A stretch of 64,000 nucleotides of DNA from Taklimakanibacter deserti (GCA_003574785.1 QORU01000002.1:186001-250000), one strand, 5' to 3'; positions 15,941 through 24,411 are shown, counted from the stretch's first letter. The notes: generated by a model from the sequence alone, not told the origin. Program-made: numbers and translations.

Positions 15941-16873
15941 TTATGCAGCCTCCCGGCGAAGGGGCTGGCACATGCAATGGACGCCGCCGCCGGCCTGAGT
16001 GAACATGGTCATGTCGGGGTCATAGACCTTGAAGCCCGCCGCCCGCATCTTGGTGTTGAGATCGTGCGCATTCAGCGTCGACAGCACCCGGTCATTGCCC
16101 AGCGCCACGACATTGCAGCCCAAGGCCATCGTCTCCTTGAACCTCACCGGGATGATCTCGATCTTCTTCGATTTGAGCCACTGGACGATGTCGTCCTCGG
16201 TCGTCTCGAGGCACACTGCGGCGCAATGCTCGTTGAGCATGCACACCATCAGGTCGATATGGACGTAGAACTGGTCGATGGGCGCGAACTTGATCTCCCA
16301 GCCCTCCTTCGCGAACCACTCGGCGACCTGGCGCGCCGCCACTTCTTCCGAGCGATGATCGGTGTAGCCGACCAGAGCCACGCCCGGCCGGATGATGTTG
16401 AAATCGCCGCCTTCGAAATTGCCGGCGCTCACCATGTCATAGATCGGGATGCCGCGCTCGAGATAGAAGCGCAGCACCGGCGCATATTCGCCGCGCCGGC
16501 GCGGATTGGCGAGCTGGCAGACGACGGCGCCGTAAGGCGACATGAAGGACGAGTCGCGCGCATAGACCTGATAGGGATTGTTCATGTCGACGGGCAGGAA
16601 ATGACAGGTCACGCCGGCATCCTGATAGGCGTCGATCATTTCGCGATGCTGGCGCATGGCGAGCTGCTTGTCGAATTTGTAGCCCTTGCGCAGCGTGTCG
16701 CGCACCAGCGACGACCATTGCGCGTTCTCGAGCCCCATCCAGCGGAAGCTTTCCGCCGGTCCCAAGAGCACATCCTTGAGGGGGCCGGTCTCCGATTTGA
16801 GGTACCAGTCCTGCATCAGGGGCGTTCCGCCGCCTTCCTTGCGGGCGCGAAGGGGAATTGGGTCTTGGGCCAT
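15941..16873 (-). CDS. Amidinotransferase-fold hydrolase (dimethylarginine dimethylaminohydrolase / arginine-deiminase-like)
   Basis: 310 residues of the pentein (amidinotransferase/DDAH) superfamily. The pattern is clear: YARDSSFMSPYGAVV, then SAGNFEGGDFN (substrate carboxylate region), the catalytic His in FYVHIDLMVCMLN, and the nucleophilic Cys near the C-terminus in GGGVHCMCQPL. Such enzymes hydrolyse or transfer the amidino group of arginine derivatives. Which one is used is not determined. The start at 16873 has GGGAGAA seven bases upstream; an open frame upstream of it has no ribosome site. It follows the LysR gene on the same strand, 114 bases apart. Confidence 0.88.
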   Translation of the reverse strand: MAQDPIPLRARKEGGGTPLMQDWYLKSETGPLKDVLLGPAESFRWMGLENAQWSSLVRDTLRKGYKFDKQLAMRQHREMIDAYQDAGVTCHFLPVDMNNPYQVYARDSSFMSPYGAVVCQLANPRRRGEYAPVLRFYLERGIPIYDMVSAGNFEGGDFNIIRPGVALVGYTDHRSEEVAARQVAEWFAKEGWEIKFAPIDQFYVHIDLMVCMLNEHCAAVCLETTEDDIVQWLKSKKIEIIPVRFKETMALGCNVVALGNDRVLSTLNAHDLNTKMRAAGFKVYDPDMTMFTQAGGGVHCMCQPLRREAA

Positions 16874-16987
16874 GCTGTTCTCCCGGGGATGGTCGCATCT
16901 CAAAGATGGGCGCAAACTGCGAGAGCGCCGCCCCCGGCGCAAGCGATTAAAGCTCCAGATGTCGGTGACAAATACTCACCAAGCGTC

Positions 16988-17902
16988 TCAACCTGCCGTC
17001 GTGGAGGACATGAAGCTCACCATCTCGGCCTCGAGCCAGTCGGCGAAGACGCGCGCTCCCGGCGAGGCAAGCTGCGGCGTGATGAGGAAGTAAGCGCCGA
17101 GATCCTCGACCGATTGCTCGAAGGGACGCACCAGGCTCCCGGCCGCGAGGTCGGCGCCGGTGGTGATGGGATCGCCGAGACAGATTCCCAAGCCTTCGCG
17201 CGCGGCGGCAAGGATATGGTTGAAGTCCTGGAAATAGAGGACGCCGCGCGGCTCGACTTGGCGCAGATCCGCATGGTCGAGCCAGCGCTTCCAGTTCTCG
17301 CCTTCCGGGTCGTCGAACAGGAGCGTGTGATGGGCGAGATCGGCCAATGTCGCAAGACCCGGCGGATGTGCGAGCAATTTCGGGCTGCAGACCGGGAAAT
17401 AGCGCACATGGGCCATGAGCCTGATGGCACAATTCTTCCACACCGGCTTGCCGAAACGCACCGCGAGATCGATATCGTCGTCGAGCACATCGGTCGTGCG
17501 GTTGGAGGCGAGAACATAAAGCCGCAAGGTCGGCGAGCGCTGGCGAAACGCCTGCAGCCGCGGTATCAGCCAGTTGGCGGCGAAGGCCGGCGGCACCGAG
17601 ATCCTGAGCTCGCCTTCGATCGCCTCGCCATCGAGTCTCGCGATCGCGTAGCCCAGCTGATCGAGCGCGGCATTGGACGCCTTGAGCAGCTTGTGACCGC
17701 GCTCGGTCAGCGACAGCCGGTTGCCGGCGCGGGTGAAGAGCGGAAAGCCCAGATGGTCCTCGAGATTGGCGATGTGCTTGGAGACCGCGCCATGCGTCAC
17801 CGCCAGCTCATCGGCGGCCTTGCCGAGATGCAGATGCCGGGCGGCCGCCTCGAAGGCGCGGATGGCATTGAGCGGCGGCAAATAGCGCTTGCGGATCTTC
17901 AT
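16988..17902 (-). CDS. LysR family transcriptional regulator (GcvA-like)
   Basis: 304 residues. The winged HTH is at the N-terminus: PPLNAIRAFEAAARHLHLGK, AADELAVTHGAVSKHIANLE. The substrate-binding domain starts at GELRISVPPAFAANWLIPRL, a typical GcvA-group opening. It is not divergent from a target but lies upstream of the amidinotransferase-fold gene on the same strand, so it may regulate that gene or itself. A perfect 8+8 dyad lies 2-22 bases upstream of the start and probably covers its own ribosome site. Confidence 0.92.
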   Translation of the reverse strand: MKIRKRYLPPLNAIRAFEAAARHLHLGKAADELAVTHGAVSKHIANLEDHLGFPLFTRAGNRLSLTERGHKLLKASNAALDQLGYAIARLDGEAIEGELRISVPPAFAANWLIPRLQAFRQRSPTLRLYVLASNRTTDVLDDDIDLAVRFGKPVWKNCAIRLMAHVRYFPVCSPKLLAHPPGLATLADLAHHTLLFDDPEGENWKRWLDHADLRQVEPRGVLYFQDFNHILAAAREGLGICLGDPITTGADLAAGSLVRPFEQSVEDLGAYFLITPQLASPGARVFADWLEAEMVSFMSSTTAG

Positions 17903-17903
17903 A

Positions 17904-17924
17904 TCAGTGAGCTTTTCTCACTGA
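17904..17924. promoter_or_regulatory. Dyad overlapping the lysR translation start region
   Basis: TCAGTGAG-CTTTT-CTCACTGA, a perfect 8-base dyad with a 5-base centre, ending one base before the lysR ATG. It could be an autoregulatory operator, or an RNA hairpin hiding the ribosome site (no clear Shine-Dalgarno is left outside it). It does not fit the T-N11-A LysR core exactly. Confidence 0.5.
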
Positions 17925-18077
17925 GAGTGCCCGGAACGGTCGTTTGTGTCCAGAACATCGCGCATGTAAAGCGCACCCCGTGCTCGTGGGCCTGCGCTTT
18001 CCGACCTTTCTCTTACGTGGCGGCACAGCGGCTGCTAGCTTTCCTTTGTCGTGAGCCCTCAGGCTCTTCGAAACCTT

Positions 18078-18416
18078 TCACCTTTTCGCCCGGCATTGGG
18101 TCGGGGACAGGAACCGGTCGCGATCGAGCCCCCGCGGTTTCGGTGATCCGTGCCGGCGCCGCCCCAAGGTCGGCAAGGAGTCCGCATCCTGCAGCGTCAT
18201 CACGGCCGGGTGGGACAAGCATGGCCATATCGCGCGAAGCAAGCCCGGCCACCCGGCTTTCCGGCAACAGACGCCCGGCTCATGCAAGGTGTCGCCGACA
18301 TTTTCCACCATCGACAGGATGGTTTTGACGATGATCCCAAAGAGCTTGGCGATCTTCACCACCCAGAGCGCGATGATGCAGCCGAGCGCAACGCTCTGGC
18401 AAAGCGTGCCGGTCAT
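18078..18416 (-). CDS. Hypothetical small membrane protein
   Basis: 112 codons, of which the first 45 look protein-like: MTGTLCQSVALGCIIALWVV followed by KIAKLFGIIVKTILSMVENV, one or two hydrophobic helices. The remainder is Arg/Pro-rich and may be non-coding. AAGGAA lies 7 bases before the ATG, and a TTGACA (-35 like) is on the minus strand at 18529-18534. The downstream half (18078-18250) is open in several frames and may be intergenic repeat. Taken together, a short real gene is possible, but its 3' end is doubtful. Confidence 0.35.
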   Translation of the reverse strand: MTGTLCQSVALGCIIALWVVKIAKLFGIIVKTILSMVENVGDTLHEPGVCCRKAGWPGLLRAIWPCLSHPAVMTLQDADSLPTLGRRRHGSPKPRGLDRDRFLSPTQCRAKR

Positions 18417-18705
18417 GTGACAGTTCCTTTTTCAGGGAGGTGCGAGAACATCAAGCAAATATGCCGACAGCGGCTGCCCAGGCACATTTGCAACTCTGAT
18501 ATTTTCCAAATCACCCTTTGGCCCGCAATGTCAAGAGGCACCATGGCCCGTGCGAGACGAACGTTAGAATGAGAGCCTAGCATGTTACGACATAGCGCAG
18601 CGTCATCTATGAACGGCAGCTAACCGGCGCATTCAGCCTTCCTTCGGTACGACTCCTCTAGTCTCACAGCCAAGTTCGATGCTTTCGACTTACTGGGAGA
18701 CTTAA
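18417..18705. other. Intergenic region, mostly featureless
   Basis: Between the small membrane gene and the 18706 gene. Apart from the minus-strand TTGACA at 18529-18534 and the GGGAG ribosome site for the 18706 gene, I see no gene, repeat or convincing hairpin. The stretch 17925-18077 on the other side of the small gene likewise shows nothing clear. Confidence 0.5.
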
Positions 18706-18897
18706 ATGTTAGACGCCGTCGTCATTCCGTTCCCGAAGCGCGCTGCGCCCACGCCGCAGGCCAATGCGGACGTCAATGGCCCTGCGCAAATCATCATCTT
18801 TCCGGGCGTGCGCTACATGCACATACCGGCAGAGACAGAAGATCTCTTCTCGATCGCGACCGCTCCGCTCAAGAAGCCGTCGAAGGGAAAGAAATAA
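18706..18897 (+). CDS. Small conserved-looking hypothetical protein
   Basis: 63 residues, with GGGAG placed 9 bases before the start. The chain has a distinctive core, AQIIIFPGVRYMHIP, flanked by a proline-rich start (VIPFPKRAAPTPQ) and a basic tail (LKKPSKGKK). Short proteins with an IIxFPGVRY motif occur in Hyphomicrobiales, to my recollection, with unknown function. The stop codon abuts the 3' end of the convergent thioredoxin-fold gene with no spare base. Confidence 0.72.
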   Translation: MLDAVVIPFPKRAAPTPQANADVNGPAQIIIFPGVRYMHIPAETEDLFSIATAPLKKPSKGKK

Positions 18898-19455
18898 CTA
18901 CCAGTTTCCGGATTTCCATTTGATCGAACAGCCCATCGAGGGAACCTGCTCGGTGGGCCCCTTTCCGGTCCGGACCACCTGCATCATCGCCTCATGGAGA
19001 TCGCGGCGGGCGCCGGCGAGCGGCGATGTGCGTGACGCATCGAGGCGGCCGCGATACTGCAATTCATCTTGCGCATTGAAGCCGAAGAAATCGGGCGTAC
19101 AGACGGCATCATAGGCGCGAGCGACCTTCTGGCTTTCATCATGGAGATAGGGAAAAGGAAAGCCATTGGCGGTGGCGAAGGCTTTCATTTTGTCGAAGGA
19201 GTCCTCCGGATAGGCGGCCGCGTCATTCGAGCAGATCGCCGCCACGCCGATGCCGGCTTTCGCCAGGTCCTTCGCATCGCGCACCAGAAGACCGGTGATC
19301 GCCTTCACATAGGGACAGTGATTGCAGATGAAGGCGAGGAGCGTGCCCTTCGGCCCTCTCACATCGGCCAGCGCATAGATCTTGCCGTCCGTCGCCGGGA
19401 GGCGGAAATCCCCGGCCTTCCAGCCGAAATCGCAAATGGGTGGCGTCGAAGCCAT
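18898..19455 (-). CDS. Thioredoxin-fold / peroxiredoxin-like protein (AhpC-TSA domain)
   Basis: 185 residues. The redoxin fold begins with FGWKAGDFRLPATDGKIYAL. Strand-helix FICNHCPYVKAITGLL holds a C-x-x-C (CNHC) in place of the single peroxidatic Cys of true peroxiredoxins. Then GVAAICSNDAAAYPEDSFD and a TPDFFGF cis-Pro region. This CNHCPY group is widespread and annotated as thioredoxin family or redoxin; the partner is unknown. No signal peptide is present, so it is cytoplasmic. The start at 19455 uses AGAGG at 6 bases; another ATG eight codons upstream lacks a ribosome site. Confidence 0.88.
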   Translation of the reverse strand: MASTPPICDFGWKAGDFRLPATDGKIYALADVRGPKGTLLAFICNHCPYVKAITGLLVRDAKDLAKAGIGVAAICSNDAAAYPEDSFDKMKAFATANGFPFPYLHDESQKVARAYDAVCTPDFFGFNAQDELQYRGRLDASRTSPLAGARRDLHEAMMQVVRTGKGPTEQVPSMGCSIKWKSGNW

Positions 19456-19509
19456 GACATGCCTCTTTGCTTGCTGCACCGGCCTTCGCGATGAGTCGAG
19501 ATCAGCCGC

Positions 19510-20070
19510 TCAATAACCGGCGTCGAAATAATCTTCCGCCGTGATGGCGAAGAATTCAACCGCCTCGAAGCGGCCATGGCCCGCCGGATAGTCCGGATGC
19601 GAGCGTTCATGCTTGAGGCCGATGCGCCGGGCGAGTTTGAGGGACGCCGCATTATTGGCCATCACCTTGGCCCAGACACGGACGGCGCCGACGCGCTCGA
19701 CCGCAAGGCCGAGGAGGGAGCGGCCGATCTCGGTGCCGAAGCCCCTGCCCCACAGATCGGGCGCCACGCCCCAGCCGATCTCGGCCAGGCCGCCGCGGCC
19801 CAGGATGATGAAGCCATCGCCGACCGCGAAGCCTCGCGTCTTGTCCTCGGCCGCGAGATGGAAGATGTGGCGGCGCTCGTCGCCCTGTCGCGCCACTTGG
19901 CGAGTGACGAAATTCTTGACGTCGTCCTCGCTGCGCAGTCGTAGCGCGATGTGACGCTGGTAGGCGGATTGCGTCATGAAATGCGAGAACGCCTTCCAGT
20001 CGCGCGCCTCGATCTCGCGCAGAACCAGAGAACGCGTTTCAACCGCAGGAAGTATGGTGACAATCGTCAT
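19510..20070 (-). CDS. GNAT family N-acetyltransferase (RimJ/RimL type)
   Basis: 186 residues. It opens ETRSLVLREIEARDWKAF, as in the RimJ/RimL branch, has the acetyl-CoA motif GWGVAPDLWGRGFGTEIG, and ends with VWAKVMANNAASLKLARRIG. These enzymes acetylate N-termini or small metabolites; the substrate is not known. Its ATG overlaps the stop of the glutamine amidotransferase gene upstream by four bases (ATGA), so the two are translationally coupled. Confidence 0.9.
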   Translation of the reverse strand: MTIVTILPAVETRSLVLREIEARDWKAFSHFMTQSAYQRHIALRLRSEDDVKNFVTRQVARQGDERRHIFHLAAEDKTRGFAVGDGFIILGRGGLAEIGWGVAPDLWGRGFGTEIGRSLLGLAVERVGAVRVWAKVMANNAASLKLARRIGLKHERSHPDYPAGHGRFEAVEFFAITAEDYFDAGY

Positions 20071-20798
20071 TCGGCCGCCTCGTATCTGATCTGCCGTCCG
20101 CTTATCCAGCCGTCGAGGAACTTATTGAACCAATCGCCCAGCGCCCGGTCGTAGAGCAGATTGTCCGCAAGCTGACGAGCGGCGGGATGAGCGCCCTTCA
20201 TCGTCTGCCTGTGCGCCGAGCGGCGCGAGATCCAGCGGGTGAGGCCATTGCGGCTGGTCTCGGGATGGAACTGGAAGCCATAGGCGTTGGGGCCGTAGCG
20301 GAAGGCCTGCTCGGGGAAATCCGCCGTGCCGGCGAGCTTCACCGCCCCTTTCGGGGTCTCAAACCAGCCATGCCAATGCGACTGCAGCACTTTCAACTTG
20401 GCTCCGAAGAAGCTCGCTCCCACTTGCGTGGGCAGGAGATCATAATAGCCATATTCGGCATGACCTCCAGGATGCTTCGAAACATTCTCGCCCAGCGTAT
20501 GGGCAAGAAGCTGGGCGCCGAGGCAAAGACCCAGAACCGGCGTCTCCCGTTTCAAAGCCTCATCGAGGAATCGCATTTCATCTTTCAAGTAAGGAAAGCT
20601 GTCCTGCTGGTCGACATCCTGGGCGCCGCCATAGACGACGATGCCGGCAACACGCTCATCCACAGCCGGCAAAGGATCGCCGTCGGCGGGGCAAACCCAC
20701 TGCAGCTCATAGCCTTGCCGGCGAGCCCAGGCCGAAGCCCGGTCGTCCATTTCATCGCGGTCATGCACGATGAGGAGCATCTTTTGCGAATCTGCCAT
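20067..20798 (-). CDS. Class I glutamine amidotransferase (GMP-synthase-like)
   Basis: 243 residues, a free-standing GATase1 domain. The nucleophile elbow is GLCLGAQLLAHTLG (Cys), and the His-Glu of the triad are in GFQFHPETS. Oxyanion glycines are at GIVVYGGAQDV. This stand-alone family is often named GMP synthase-like but lacks the synthetase half; known relatives act on gamma-glutamyl compounds or are uncharacterised. It is the first gene of a coupled pair with the GNAT gene. Two small hairpins (20831-20847, 20852-20874) and a GAACGG/CCGTTC dyad (20936-20948) lie in the 222-base gap upstream. Confidence 0.88.
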   Translation of the reverse strand: MADSQKMLLIVHDRDEMDDRASAWARRQGYELQWVCPADGDPLPAVDERVAGIVVYGGAQDVDQQDSFPYLKDEMRFLDEALKRETPVLGLCLGAQLLAHTLGENVSKHPGGHAEYGYYDLLPTQVGASFFGAKLKVLQSHWHGWFETPKGAVKLAGTADFPEQAFRYGPNAYGFQFHPETSRNGLTRWISRRSAHRQTMKGAHPAARQLADNLLYDRALGDWFNKFLDGWISGRQIRYEAAE

Positions 20799-21020
20799 GG
20801 CCTTACTCTAAGCACGGAAGTGAAATTGGGAAACCGGTTTTCGGTTTTTCAAATGCCCAAATAAGACGGGCATTGGGGCATCGAAAAGGCAGAAAATCGA
20901 GCTTTGTCCGGTATTTGCATTCCTAAATGGCAGATGAACGGACCGTTCAGGATGGATTACGCCTGAGCTTGCTAGAAGCAGTGTCATCGGGACAGCAGTT
21001 TCTCTTTCAGGAGGCCACTC

Positions 21021-21212
21021 ATGACACTCGATACCGCCCGCGGCATTATTCTTGGCACACGCCATCGCCCGACGCCCGGCCTGTTCGAGCGTGTGCGCAA
21101 GCACTTTTCCCGTGCCGCTACGAAGCAGCATTTGCGTGGGCTCGATGACCACATGCTTCGCGACATCGGCATCAGTCGTGCCCAGATCGAACTCCGTGAG
21201 TTTCTGAACTGA
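21021..21212 (+). CDS. DUF1127 domain protein
   Basis: 63 residues with the DUF1127 pattern at the C-terminus: ATKQHLRGLDDHMLRDIGIS-RAQI. Small proteins of this family in alphaproteobacteria bind RNA or influence phosphate and carbon metabolism, mostly from work in Agrobacterium and Rhodobacter; the role here is not known. A textbook AGGAGG lies 8 bases upstream of the ATG. An 11-base stem terminator follows. Confidence 0.88.
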   Translation: MTLDTARGIILGTRHRPTPGLFERVRKHFSRAATKQHLRGLDDHMLRDIGISRAQIELREFLN

Positions 21213-21236
21213 TTTTCAGAGCTACCGGACGGCGAG

Positions 21237-21275
21237 ACGGAGGCGGTTCGACGGCGGACCGCCTCCGTTCATTTT
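21237..21275 (+). terminator. Terminator after the DUF1127 gene
   Basis: ACGGAGGCGGT, 10-base loop, ACCGCCTCCGT (perfect 11-base stem), then TTCATTTT. The T-run is broken, so termination may be partial; the ribosome site of the next gene lies just inside its end. Confidence 0.7.
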
Positions 21276-21285
21276 GGAGATGCTT

Positions 21286-21510
21286 GTGAAGCCCCGTGAT
21301 CTCATTCTCGTTGTCTTGACCGGCGCCAGCCTCATCATCTTGGCGCCAACCGCCAAGCGAGCGGGCCAGGCCGAGAAAATGGAGCCGGCTCAAGACGTCA
21401 AGATCATGCCGGCGGAGGAAGAGAGACGCGAGCCCGTTTCGCAACAAGCGAAACTTCAGCCTGCTACCTTCAGCGGTGACACCGAGAAACTGAAAACCGT
21501 CGACAACTGA
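21286..21510 (+). CDS. Small membrane-anchored hypothetical protein
   Basis: 74 residues from a GTG at 21286, with GGAG seven bases upstream; an ATG two codons earlier sits too close to that site. The N-terminus KPRDLILVVLTGASLIILAP is one membrane helix, and the rest is charged (RREPVSQQAKLQPATFSGD). No family is recognised. It may be read through from the DUF1127 transcript past the imperfect terminator. It converges on the KTSC gene with four bases between. Confidence 0.55.
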   Translation: MKPRDLILVVLTGASLIILAPTAKRAGQAEKMEPAQDVKIMPAEEERREPVSQQAKLQPATFSGDTEKLKTVDN

Positions 21511-21514
21511 TCGC

Positions 21515-21742
21515 TTAGGCCGCGTGCCGGCCGCCATCCGGATCGCTTATGTGCTGAAACCGATAGCGGTCCTTGATGTAATAATTGAAGAATCGCCCCT
21601 TTGAGCCTGCCTTGCGGAAAGCGTCATAGATGCGCCCTGGCACTTCATAATAGCGATAGAGCTCGCCCGATCCGCGGAACCAGACACTGAGCGTCTCGGT
21701 CTCGCTTTCATAGGCAATCCGGCTGATCGCAGTCGACGGCAC
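21515..21742 (-). CDS. KTSC domain protein
   Basis: 75 residues, a single KTSC domain: STAISRIAYESETETLSVWF at the N-terminus, RYYEVPGRIYDAFRKAGSKG in the middle (the Y-x-x-V-P and A-x-S-K-G signature), ending FFNYYIKDRYRF. KTSC domains are found alone or fused to nucleases and synthetases; the function of the free form is unknown. Start is a GTG at 21742 with GAGG 6 bases upstream. It follows the DUF2934 gene by six bases on the same strand. Confidence 0.87.
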   Translation of the reverse strand: MPSTAISRIAYESETETLSVWFRGSGELYRYYEVPGRIYDAFRKAGSKGRFFNYYIKDRYRFQHISDPDGGRHAA

Positions 21743-21748
21743 GCAACC

Positions 21749-22105
21749 TCACATCGGCCGATGCCTCGCCGCCGGTCCCGGCTTGGCGATTTTGGGCCGG
21801 CGTTTCGATGCGGTCGGCTTGCGCTTCTTAGGCACTTCCTGCTCGCCCTGGTCGGTCGTGGTCGGGAATTCGCCCTGGTTTTCCAGGACAGAGGCCTCCT
21901 CGACCGGCTCGCCCCAGGGACCCGCATTGTTATAGCCTTCGTCAGGCGCTTCTCTTCCCTCCTCGGGATCGGCTTCGAGAGCGAGAAGCTCGCGCGCTCT
22001 CTCCCAATGTTCGGCGTGCTTGCCTTCCGGCTGGCCTTCCTCGAGCCACAGACGATAGGCGCGCTCGCGGATACGTTCTTCGGTGATGGGCGACGATCTG
22101 GTCAT
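21749..22105 (-). CDS. DUF2934 domain protein
   Basis: 118 residues. The N-terminal half is the DUF2934 motif, EERIRERAYRLWLEEGQPEG followed by KHAEHWERARELLALEADP. The C-terminal half is disordered and ends basic (KKRKPTASKRRPKIAKP). DUF2934 genes in rhizobia commonly sit in the general stress regulon. The ATG at 22105 has AGGGAG at 7 bases. The upstream palindrome at 22148-22174 contains a GGAAC element on this strand, compatible with an EcfG-type stress promoter. Confidence 0.85.
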   Translation of the reverse strand: MTRSSPITEERIRERAYRLWLEEGQPEGKHAEHWERARELLALEADPEEGREAPDEGYNNAGPWGEPVEEASVLENQGEFPTTTDQGEQEVPKKRKPTASKRRPKIAKPGPAARHRPM

Positions 22106-22147
22106 GGGCAGCTCCCTTGCCGGCAATGAATGCCGACATCCGATAAG

Positions 22148-22174
22148 CGCTGGAACCTTAGCAAGGTTCCAGCG
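22148..22174. promoter_or_regulatory. 12-base palindrome with GGAAC cores, candidate EcfG promoter / operator
   Basis: CGCTGGAACCTT-AGC-AAGGTTCCAGCG, perfect over 12 bases with a 3-base centre. On the minus strand GGAACCTT, followed 16-17 bases later by CGCTT, resembles the alphaproteobacterial EcfG general-stress promoter (GGAAC-N16/17-cGTT) and points to the DUF2934/KTSC pair. As RNA it would be a stable hairpin instead. Both readings are inference. Confidence 0.45.
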
Positions 22175-22241
22175 AAGCTCCCACCTGTAATGAAATTAGC
22201 AGGATTCGGCGGCAGCGATAGCCCCAACCGGGACGCGAGCG

Positions 22242-24275
22242 TCAGATATCTAGTCCCTCTTCGCTGACGAACTCGGCGCGGTTGGAGATGAACTTGAACC
22301 GCTCCTCGGGCTTGTTGCCCATGAGTTGCTCGACCACCTTGGCGGTCGTCGTCTTTTCGTCGCCCAGGATCGCGACGCGCAGCAGCGCTCGTTTCATCGG
22401 ATCCATCGTCGTTTCCTTGAGCTGTCCGGGCAGCATCTCGCCCAAACCCTTGAAGCGCGAGATCTCGACCTTGCCGCGGCCAGAGAAATCGCCCTTCAGT
22501 AATTCATCCTTGTGCTGATCATTTCGCGCATAGGCGGTCTTGGCCCCTTGCGCCAGCTTGTAGAGTGGCGGCACCGCCAGATAGAGGTGGCCCTCCTCGA
22601 TCATCTGCGGCATCTGGCGATAGAAGAAGGTGATGAGCAGCGAAGCGATATGGGCGCCGTCGACATCGGCGTCGGTCATCACGATGATCTTGTCATAGCG
22701 CAGGTCAGCTTCGCGATAGCTGGCGCCCGCGCCGCAGCCCAGCGCCTGCAGGAGATCGGCAAGCTGCTGGTTCTGGGCGAGCTTGTCCTTACCGGCATTC
22801 GCCACATTGAGGATCTTGCCGCGCAAGGGCAGCACCGCCTGGGTGGCGCGGTTCCGCGCCTGCTTGGCGGAGCCGCCGGCCGAATCGCCTTCGACGATGA
22901 AGAGCTCGGAGCCCTCGGCCGCCGTCGATGAGCAATCGGCGAGCTTGCCCGGCAGGCGCAATTTCCGCATCGCGGTCTTGCGGCCGACTTCCTTCTCCTG
23001 GCGCCGGCGCACACGCTCCTCGGCGCGCTCGATGATCCAGTCGAGCAGCTTGTCGGCCTGGGCCGGATGGCCGGTGAGCCAGTGATCGAAATGATCGCGG
23101 ATCGCCGCCTCGACGATGCGCGCGGCCTCGGGCGTCGCGAGCCGGTCCTTGGTCTGGCCCTGAAATTCGGGCTCGCGGATGAAGACCGAGAGAAGCGCGC
23201 CTGAGGATGCCATGACATCGTCGCCGGTGACGACGCTCGCGCGCTTGTTGTTGGTGAGCTCGGCATAGTTCTTGAGCGAGCGCAGCAAGGCCGAGCGCAG
23301 GCCCAGCTCATGCGTGCCGCCGTCGGGCGTCGGGATCGTGTTGCAGTAGGAGGAGATGAAGCCGTCATCGCCGCCGAACCAGGCGATCGCCCATTCGACC
23401 GAGCCATGGCCGCCGGGCTTCGTTACCTTGCCGGCGAAGATCTCGTCCGCCACGCGCGGCCGGCCCTCCAGGCGCTCTTCGAGGAAGTCCTTGAGGCCGC
23501 CCGGGAAATGCAGCACCGCCTTTTCCGGCGTCTCCTTGTCCTTGATGTGGGAGGGAGCGCAGGACCAGCGGATCTCCACACCACCGAAGAGATAGGCTTT
23601 CGAGCGTGCCATGCGGAAAAGGCGGGCGCCGGAGAACTCGACCGTCTTACCGAAGATCTGGGGATCCGGCCTGAAGCGCACGCTGGTGCCGCGCCGGTTG
23701 TTCACCTTGCCGAGCTTCTCGAGCTTGCTCGCGGGCTTGCCGCGCTTGTAGCTCTGGCGATAGAGCTGCTGGCCCCGCGCCACCTCGACGATCAGGTCTT
23801 CCGACAGCGCATTCACCACCGATACGCCCACGCCATGCAGGCCGCCCGAGGTCTCATAGACCTTGGAATCGAATTTGCCGCCGGCATGCAGCGTCGTCAT
23901 GATGACTTCGAGGGCGGACTTGGTCTTGAACTTGGGATGCGGATCGACCGGGATGCCGCGGCCATTGTCGATGACGGTGAGCCAGCCCTCCTTGTCGTAT
24001 TCGACCTCGATCCAGGAGGCGTGGCCGGCGACCGCCTCGTCCATGGCATTGTCGATCACCTCGGCGAAGAGATGGTGCAGCGCCTTCTCGTCGGTTCCGC
24101 CAATATACATGCCGGGCCGGCGGCGCACGGGCTCCAGCCCCTCCAGCACCTCGATGTCGGCGGCGGTATAGCTCTCATCGCCGTTCTTCGGCTTCATCGC
24201 GCGCGCCTTGGCGGCCTGCGGCGCCATCTCGGCTTCGAGCTTGTCAAAAAGGTCCTTCACCTTGTTCTTGGCCAT
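22242..24275 (-). CDS. parE: DNA topoisomerase IV subunit B
   Basis: 677 residues. The GHKL ATPase region has EVIDNAMDEAVAGHA, DNGRGIPVD and GGLHGVGVSVVNALS. The transducer is followed by the TOPRIM motifs FIVEGDSAGGSAKQ and MTDADVDGAHI. The short C-terminus LMGNKPEERFKFISNRAEFV is ParE-like (GyrB has a different ending). With ParC it decatenates daughter chromosomes. It is transcribed alone; no parC gene is present in this window. In many Rhizobiales parE lies not far from glnA, in line with the order here. Confidence 0.96.
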   Translation of the reverse strand: MAKNKVKDLFDKLEAEMAPQAAKARAMKPKNGDESYTAADIEVLEGLEPVRRRPGMYIGGTDEKALHHLFAEVIDNAMDEAVAGHASWIEVEYDKEGWLTVIDNGRGIPVDPHPKFKTKSALEVIMTTLHAGGKFDSKVYETSGGLHGVGVSVVNALSEDLIVEVARGQQLYRQSYKRGKPASKLEKLGKVNNRRGTSVRFRPDPQIFGKTVEFSGARLFRMARSKAYLFGGVEIRWSCAPSHIKDKETPEKAVLHFPGGLKDFLEERLEGRPRVADEIFAGKVTKPGGHGSVEWAIAWFGGDDGFISSYCNTIPTPDGGTHELGLRSALLRSLKNYAELTNNKRASVVTGDDVMASSGALLSVFIREPEFQGQTKDRLATPEAARIVEAAIRDHFDHWLTGHPAQADKLLDWIIERAEERVRRRQEKEVGRKTAMRKLRLPGKLADCSSTAAEGSELFIVEGDSAGGSAKQARNRATQAVLPLRGKILNVANAGKDKLAQNQQLADLLQALGCGAGASYREADLRYDKIIVMTDADVDGAHIASLLITFFYRQMPQMIEEGHLYLAVPPLYKLAQGAKTAYARNDQHKDELLKGDFSGRGKVEISRFKGLGEMLPGQLKETTMDPMKRALLRVAILGDEKTTTAKVVEQLMGNKPEERFKFISNRAEFVSEEGLDI

Positions 24276-24411
24276 CAGAATTCCAGTCGAATCAGTCGTT
24301 TTGGGCTGTTTGCCCTTGTTAACCCAGATCGCCGCCCCTGTCCCAGTTCGGGGAATAACGGCGAGACGGCGCTGATTTAAGGCGCCAGAGGGTTACAATC
24401 CAGTATTACTG

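Noticed and set aside
15926..18328. An 800-codon open frame on the plus strand opposite the amidinotransferase and LysR genes.
   Set aside because: It is antisense to two clear genes, is rich in Arg/His/Ala/Glu as frames opposite GC-rich genes are, and has no recognisable domain.
20808..21152. Minus-strand frame of 114 codons across the gap and the DUF1127 gene.
   Set aside because: It runs opposite a gene with an excellent ribosome site and has no protein-like features.
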